A stretch of 14,955 bases of DNA from an uncultured Armatimonadota bacterium (lineage in GTDB: Bacteria > Armatimonadota > Fimbriimonadia > Fimbriimonadales > Fimbriimonadaceae), in contig CAMLEL010000016.1 in assembly GCA_946478935.1 (NCBI GenBank), forward strand, positions 1 through 14,955, in the 5' to 3' direction. The stretch's first letter is position 1, and each line of letters starts with the position of its first letter. Below, piece by piece: positions 12,813-14,955 of the stretch. The notes beneath the pieces are model-generated. The model saw only the letters and a program-made list of their open reading frames with translations. It was not told where the DNA came from and did not search any database. Both the position numbers and the translations under genes were made by a program.

Positions 12813-13600
12813 GATTCGCCGCGCAACTGTTTACGATTCGGGAGTTCACTAAGACTCGGGCCGACTTCAGGGAGTCTCTGTCGAATCTCAAAGAGATGGG
12901 ATACGAGTCCGTACAACTTTCTGCCGTTGGCTGTATGGCCGGAGAGAATCCGGAGGTCGATGCTCAAGATTGCCGGGAGTTGTTGGACGAGGTTGGCATG
13001 GCGGCGCCTCTCACACACCGGCCCTGGGAAGAAATCAAGCATCGCACCGATTCCTGTATCGAGTTTCACCGGACGATCGGCGCGGAACTGGTGGCAATCG
13101 GGTCGATCCCGGCCGAATATCGTGCCGAGGGTTTGGACGGGTACCGCCGGTTTGTGGACGACTGCGCACGACCGATCGAAGAACTTGGCGCGGCTGGCCT
13201 GATGTTCGCTTATCACAACCATGCACTCGAGTTCGAACGCATGGGCCCTCTTGGGGAACGGCCGTTCGACGTGATGGCGCAGAGAGGTCAAGCTGGTTTC
13301 CATTTCGAACTCGATACGTATTGGGTTGTTCACGCTGGCGTCAGCTTGGAGCGAACGATCGGCCAACTTGCAGGACGCCTGCCAATGGTCCACGTGAAGG
13401 ATCGGACCATGGTTGGAAATGAGGCGCGAATGGCGCCGATCGGTCGCGGCAATATCGATTGGAGCGAGGCGCTTCCGATGCTCGTACGAGCTGGCACAAC
13501 CCTATGCGCGGTCGAACAGGACGATTCCTATGGCGAGGACCCATTCCATTGCCTTAAGGAGAGTCTTGACTACTTGCGGACTTGGCAGCTTGATGCGTGA
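12809..13600 (+). CDS. TIM-barrel sugar phosphate isomerase/epimerase-like protein
   Basis: 263 residues, one xylose-isomerase-like TIM barrel (AP-endonuclease-2 superfamily, as in IolE, IolI and D-tagatose 3-epimerase). Metal-site blocks are visible: AYHNHALEF (134-142, E141), FELDTYW (166-172, D169), MVHVKDRT (193-200, H195) and AVEQDDS (234-240, E236). The IGRGNIDW segment (211-218) is typical. The family moves hydroxyl or carbonyl groups between adjacent carbons of sugars or inosose. Its ATG overlaps the kinase stop by 4 bases (ATGA), so it belongs to the operon and is translationally coupled; GAGGT lies 10 bases upstream. It may convert a ketouronate or inositol-derived intermediate into the kinase's substrate, but that is inference. 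No inositol oxygenase or dehydrogenase is present in the window. This is the last gene of the operon, with no hairpin terminator visible after it. Confidence 0.85.
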   Translation: MRFAAQLFTIREFTKTRADFRESLSNLKEMGYESVQLSAVGCMAGENPEVDAQDCRELLDEVGMAAPLTHRPWEEIKHRTDSCIEFHRTIGAELVAIGSIPAEYRAEGLDGYRRFVDDCARPIEELGAAGLMFAYHNHALEFERMGPLGERPFDVMAQRGQAGFHFELDTYWVVHAGVSLERTIGQLAGRLPMVHVKDRTMVGNEARMAPIGRGNIDWSEALPMLVRAGTTLCAVEQDDSYGEDPFHCLKESLDYLRTWQLDA

Positions 13601-13616
13601 ATACCCGGGGCTTGCT

Positions 13617-13643
13617 TTGACCATCGCTCGGTTCGGATATCAT
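13617..13643 (+). promoter_or_regulatory. Candidate promoter of the KimA-like gene
   Basis: TTGACC (13617-13622; 5 of 6) is followed after 15 bases by TATCAT (13638-13643; 5 of 6). Transcription would start about 12 bases before the ATG at 13663. The spacer is shorter than the ideal 17. If real, the K+ importer has its own promoter rather than reading through from the sugar operon 62 bases upstream. Confidence 0.4.
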
Positions 13644-13662
13644 ACGGAGTCGTCACGCGAAC

Positions 13663-14955
13663 ATGAGCGATAGCAATTTTTCTTGGGGTGCGATCCGGCG
13701 CTTTCTCTTGGGTAGGCCGATCGCCACATCCCGAGCTAGTCACGAACGACTCTCTCCTTTCATCGGATTGCCCGTATTCGCGTCGGACGCACTTTCGTCC
13801 GTTGCTTATGCGACAGAAGCTATTCTCAGCATCCTGATCTTGATGTCGATCGCGGCATTGCACTACCAGATCTACATCTCGGTCGCGGTCTGCGTCCTCA
13901 TTCTGATCGTAGCCCTTTCGTATCAGCTGACGATCCAGGCGTACCCAACCGGCGGCGGGTCGTACATCGTAGCATCAGACAATCTGGGCGCAAAGCCAGG
14001 CATGGTGGCGGGGGCTGCCCTGATGATCGACTACGTTCTGACGGTGGCGGTGTCGATTGCGGCTGGCGTAGCCGCCATCACTTCGGCATATCCGTCGCTG
14101 CACGACTACCTGATCCCAATGTGTCTGTTCTTCATCGCCCTGGTCGCTTTTGCGAACCTGCGCGGTGTGCGAGAGTCAGGTGCGCTGTTCGCGATTCCTA
14201 CTTACGGATTCGTGGCGGCGATGATCTGCGTGCTTGCCTTTGGGATCTCCAAGTCAATTGGAACACCGCCGGTCGTTCCGGAAGTTGTCGCACAGAATGG
14301 CGAGGGCAAGAACCTGATTGGTATCGATGCATCTTTCCCCATCTGGTTTATCTTGCTTCGCTCATTTGCCGCTGGCTGCACGGCCTTGACGGGAGTGGAA
14401 GCCGTAAGCGACGGGGTGCAAGCATTCAAGGCGCCGGAAGCCAAGAACGCCATTACCACTCTGAAATGGATGGCATTTATCCTCATTGCGATGTTTCTTG
14501 GGCTGGGCTACGTCGTTCAACACGTTCCCACCTTGGCCCTTCACACCACCGACAACGAGAATTTCCGGACGGTGGTGTCCCAAGTTGCAGCTTGGTCATT
14601 CGGCGGCGCGGACCATCCGATGTACTACTTCGTGCAGTTCGCAACATTCGCCATCCTGATCTTGGCGGCGAACACTGCATTCGCCGATTTCCCCCGACTT
14701 TCCAGCTTTATCGCTCGAGACGGCTACCTCCCAAGACCCTTCGCCAGGCAAGGCGACCGGCTGGTCTTCCACAACGGAATCATCATCCTCGCGATCGCGG
14801 CAGGCATCCTTGTGTGGGCCTTCAAAGGCGAGCTGGACGGCTTGCTTCCGCTCTATGCCGTAGGCGTGTTTACGGCTTTTAGCCTGAGCCAAACGGGCAT
14901 GGTCGCCCACTGGTGGAAGAAGCGCCCCAAGGGTTGGCAAAAGAAGTTCGCGTTG
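13663..14955 (+). CDS. kimA: KimA-like potassium importer (APC/KUP superfamily), cut by window edge
   Basis: An open frame runs from ATG 13663 to the last base: 431 codons, no stop. KimA of Bacillus (formerly YdaO) has about 607 residues, so about 175, mainly the cytosolic tail, are missing. Hallmarks: FASDALSSVAYATE (39-52), YPTGGGSY (94-101), IDYVLTVAVS (122-131), NLRGVRES (165-172), TGVEAVSDGV (243-252) and LPLYAVGVFTAFSLSQTGMV (395-414). D42/Y49 and D123/Y124/T127/S131 keep the spacing of K+-site residues I recall from the KimA structure (D36/Y43; D117/Y118/T121/S125). The protein has at least eleven hydrophobic segments and should act as an H+-coupled K+ importer in the inner membrane. 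In Bacillus the gene is under a c-di-AMP riboswitch. Here only 62 bases separate it from the previous gene, too little for one. No strong ribosome binding site is seen. A general amino-acid permease is the less likely alternative. Confidence 0.88.
   Translation, partial: MSDSNFSWGAIRRFLLGRPIATSRASHERLSPFIGLPVFASDALSSVAYATEAILSILILMSIAALHYQIYISVAVCVLILIVALSYQLTIQAYPTGGGSYIVASDNLGAKPGMVAGAALMIDYVLTVAVSIAAGVAAITSAYPSLHDYLIPMCLFFIALVAFANLRGVRESGALFAIPTYGFVAAMICVLAFGISKSIGTPPVVPEVVAQNGEGKNLIGIDASFPIWFILLRSFAAGCTALTGVEAVSDGVQAFKAPEAKNAITTLKWMAFILIAMFLGLGYVVQHVPTLALHTTDNENFRTVVSQVAAWSFGGADHPMYYFVQFATFAILILAANTAFADFPRLSSFIARDGYLPRPFARQGDRLVFHNGIIILAIAAGILVWAFKGELDGLLPLYAVGVFTAFSLSQTGMVAHWWKKRPKGWQKKFAL

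Noticed and set aside
13601..13662. c-di-AMP (ydaO-type) riboswitch before the KimA-like gene
   Set aside because: Only 62 bases are available, far less than the known riboswitch needs, and no conserved core is visible.
14121..14882. 253-codon open frame inside the KimA-like gene
   Set aside because: It is a shadow frame: rich in Arg, Ser, Gly and Trp, with no motif. The true frame from 13663 to the window end gives continuous KimA hallmarks.
1..14955. CRISPR arrays, tRNA or rRNA genes, insertion sequences, integrase attachment sites
   Set aside because: No regularly spaced repeats, cloverleaf-like segments, transposase motifs or flanking terminal repeats were seen on reading.

Overview
The window is 14,955 bases of bacterial chromosome with moderately high GC. 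Genes are tightly packed on both strands. It contains no RNA gene, CRISPR array, transposase or prophage gene that I can see. The mix suggests a free-living, carbohydrate-using bacterium: LacI-type regulators, Gly-rich LTxxQ-type secreted protein, DUF3500, antiquitin-type aldehyde dehydrogenase, KimA-like potassium importer, GTG/TTG starts and many genes without a Shine-Dalgarno. The style recalls Armatimonadota (Fimbriimonas-like) or a neighbouring phylum. That placement is a guess, with no marker gene to confirm it.

Layout. 1-2000: an 83-residue orphan with a textbook ribosome binding site, a convergent lipoprotein adaptor of an efflux pump without its pump, and a small one-TM YtxH-like protein. 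2000-5000: a DUF3500 protein whose GTG start lies inside a long hairpin. It converges on a minus-strand cluster of P-loop kinase, orphan protein and voltage-gated-type K+ channel. 4992-6523: an ALDH7/antiquitin-type dehydrogenase and its terminator. 6573-7838: a secreted LTxxQ-repeat protein and a SnoaL/NTF2-like protein. 7835-10042: two LacI-family paralogues in tandem on the minus strand. 10232-13600: a tight plus-strand operon for sugar-nucleotide metabolism. 13663 to the end: the first 431 codons of a KimA-like K+ importer, cut by the window edge.

The most interesting unit is the 10232-13600 operon. Its products are a UDP-xylose-synthase-like decarboxylase, a GalU-like nucleotidyltransferase, a GHMP kinase resembling plant glucuronokinase, and a TIM-barrel sugar isomerase/epimerase. 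The start and stop codons of the last three genes overlap by 4 bases. Read together they suggest salvage of free glucuronate: glucuronate to glucuronate-1-phosphate to UDP-glucuronate to UDP-xylose. That route is well known in plants and, to my knowledge, not a standard bacterial operon. One LacI regulator is divergent from this operon. The shared 189-base control region holds several palindromes and an 8-bp symmetric element that reads as a -10 box on both strands.

Gene ends follow a pattern. Of four convergent pairs, two are separated by a strong hairpin usable in both directions. In the other two, both stop codons are packed into one CTAG palindrome with no space for a terminator.
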